Shown here: positions 63,567-64,000 of the stretch, in pieces
Layout of the letters: each line of letters starts with the position of its first letter
How positions within the stretch are numbered: the stretch's first letter is position 1
From: Lysinibacillus sp. FSL M8-0337
GTDB lineage: Bacteria > Bacillota > Bacilli > Bacillales_A > Planococcaceae
NCBI RefSeq assembly: GCF_038593855.1
Contig: NZ_CP151996.1
Location: forward strand, 1,240,001-1,304,000
Direction of reading: 5' to 3'
Length of the DNA stretch: 64,000 nucleotides
The notes under the pieces: generated by a model
Database searches by the model: none
What the model saw: only the letters and a program-made list of their open reading frames with translations
What the model was told of the DNA's origin: nothing
Made by a program: the position numbers and the translations under genes

Positions 63567-64000
63567 TTGGAGAAAAAGAAGAAACGTCTCGTAACCCGCA
63601 CTATTATTTTAGCCATCTTAGCGATCGCAATTGGGTATACCGTATACGGGACAGCGACAAAGGAAAAGGTAGAGTTAGTAGCTGTTGGCTCTGAAGCACC
63701 GAACTTCACGTTAGTAGATTTAAATGGTGAGAAACACAAACTGTCTGATTATAGAGGGCAGGGAGTATTTTTAAATTTCTGGGGAACTTGGTGTAAACCA
63801 TGTGAAAAGGAAATGCCCGCAATGAATAGCCAATACCAAGTTTTTAAGGATCTAGGTGTACAGACATTGGCCGTCAACATTGCACAAACTGATTTAGAAG
63901 TACAAAATTTTGTTGATAAGTACGGCCTTACATTTCCTGTTGTAATTGATAAAACGAAAAGTGTAATGACTGCTTACAATGTTGGCAATTTACCTGCTAC
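63567..64000 (+). CDS. resA: Thiol-disulfide oxidoreductase ResA, 5' part
   Basis: The gene runs off the window; 144 codons are seen. An N-terminal TM (TIILAIAIAIGYTVYG-like) anchors an extracytoplasmic thioredoxin domain with the active site WCKPCEKEMP. ResA reduces apocytochrome c before haem attachment. TTG 63567 follows AGGGGG by 10 nt. It is the first gene of the res operon in B. subtilis. Confidence 0.93.
   Translation, partial: MEKKKKRLVTRTIILAILAIAIGYTVYGTATKEKVELVAVGSEAPNFTLVDLNGEKHKLSDYRGQGVFLNFWGTWCKPCEKEMPAMNSQYQVFKDLGVQTLAVNIAQTDLEVQNFVDKYGLTFPVVIDKTKSVMTAYNVGNLPA

Overview
The window looks like a chromosomal segment of an AT-rich, endospore-forming Firmicute close to Lysinibacillus (Bacillales, Planococcaceae/Caryophanaceae group). 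The evidence is the set and order of core genes: lexA-yneA-yneB-ynzC-tkt, sirA-yneF, yqkD/yqkE/yqkF/nudF-fur-xerD-deoB-pdp, spoIIAA-spoIIAB-sigF-spoVAF, lysA-ribT and scpA-scpB-dacB-rluB-resA. These follow the Bacillus subtilis arrangement with local insertions and losses.

Region 1 (1-15.3 kb) is the 3' part of a hybrid NRPS-PKS natural-product operon. It holds A-PCP-KS, then a split-module partner (KS-AT linker, AT remnant without the catalytic serine, ACP, C, A, PCP and a terminal C/E-like domain). Next come a CPBP-family membrane protein that has lost its catalytic residues, a type II thioesterase, an MFS exporter, an FtsX-type ABC exporter and a Sfp-type phosphopantetheinyl transferase, closed by a strong terminator. 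Assembly, proofreading, carrier activation and export or self-protection are therefore encoded together.

Region 2 (15.3-32 kb) has a lone phiLC3-type holin, a DUF2339 membrane protein, a prepilin peptidase, a glutamine-amidotransferase-like hydrolase, the SOS pair lexA/yneA with overlapping LexA boxes, yneB, ynzC and tkt. After tkt lies a disrupted lipoprotein cassette and an intact IS3-family element (25863-27308, 3-bp target duplication) that landed in a terminator hairpin. A cell-envelope stress locus liaI-liaH-liaF-liaS-liaR follows, then sirA and yneF.

Region 3 (32-39.3 kb) is a nitrogen-scavenging cluster. A CobW-type GTPase, a small CxxC protein and a PuuE-type polysaccharide deacetylase run leftward. 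A PAS/sigma-54 activator and an isochorismatase-type hydrolase run rightward, followed by a near-perfect sigma-54 promoter in front of a nitrilase-type hydrolase and an NCS1 permease. Together they suggest import and stepwise opening of a cyclic ureide or nucleobase-like compound, but the substrate is unknown.

Region 4 (39.5-64 kb) has an unknown secreted protein, two paralogous small membrane proteins flanking a CstA-type transporter, luxS, and then mostly housekeeping and sporulation genes. dacF and spoVAA-E are absent from their B. subtilis positions next to spoIIA.

Intergenic DNA carries several dispersed elements: arrays of a ~21-bp repeat at three sites, a GC-rich structured element after pdp, twin terminators with identical 15-bp stems, and a ggtgcc-type hairpin before rluB. 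All functional calls are from reading translations and motifs by eye; no database search was possible.
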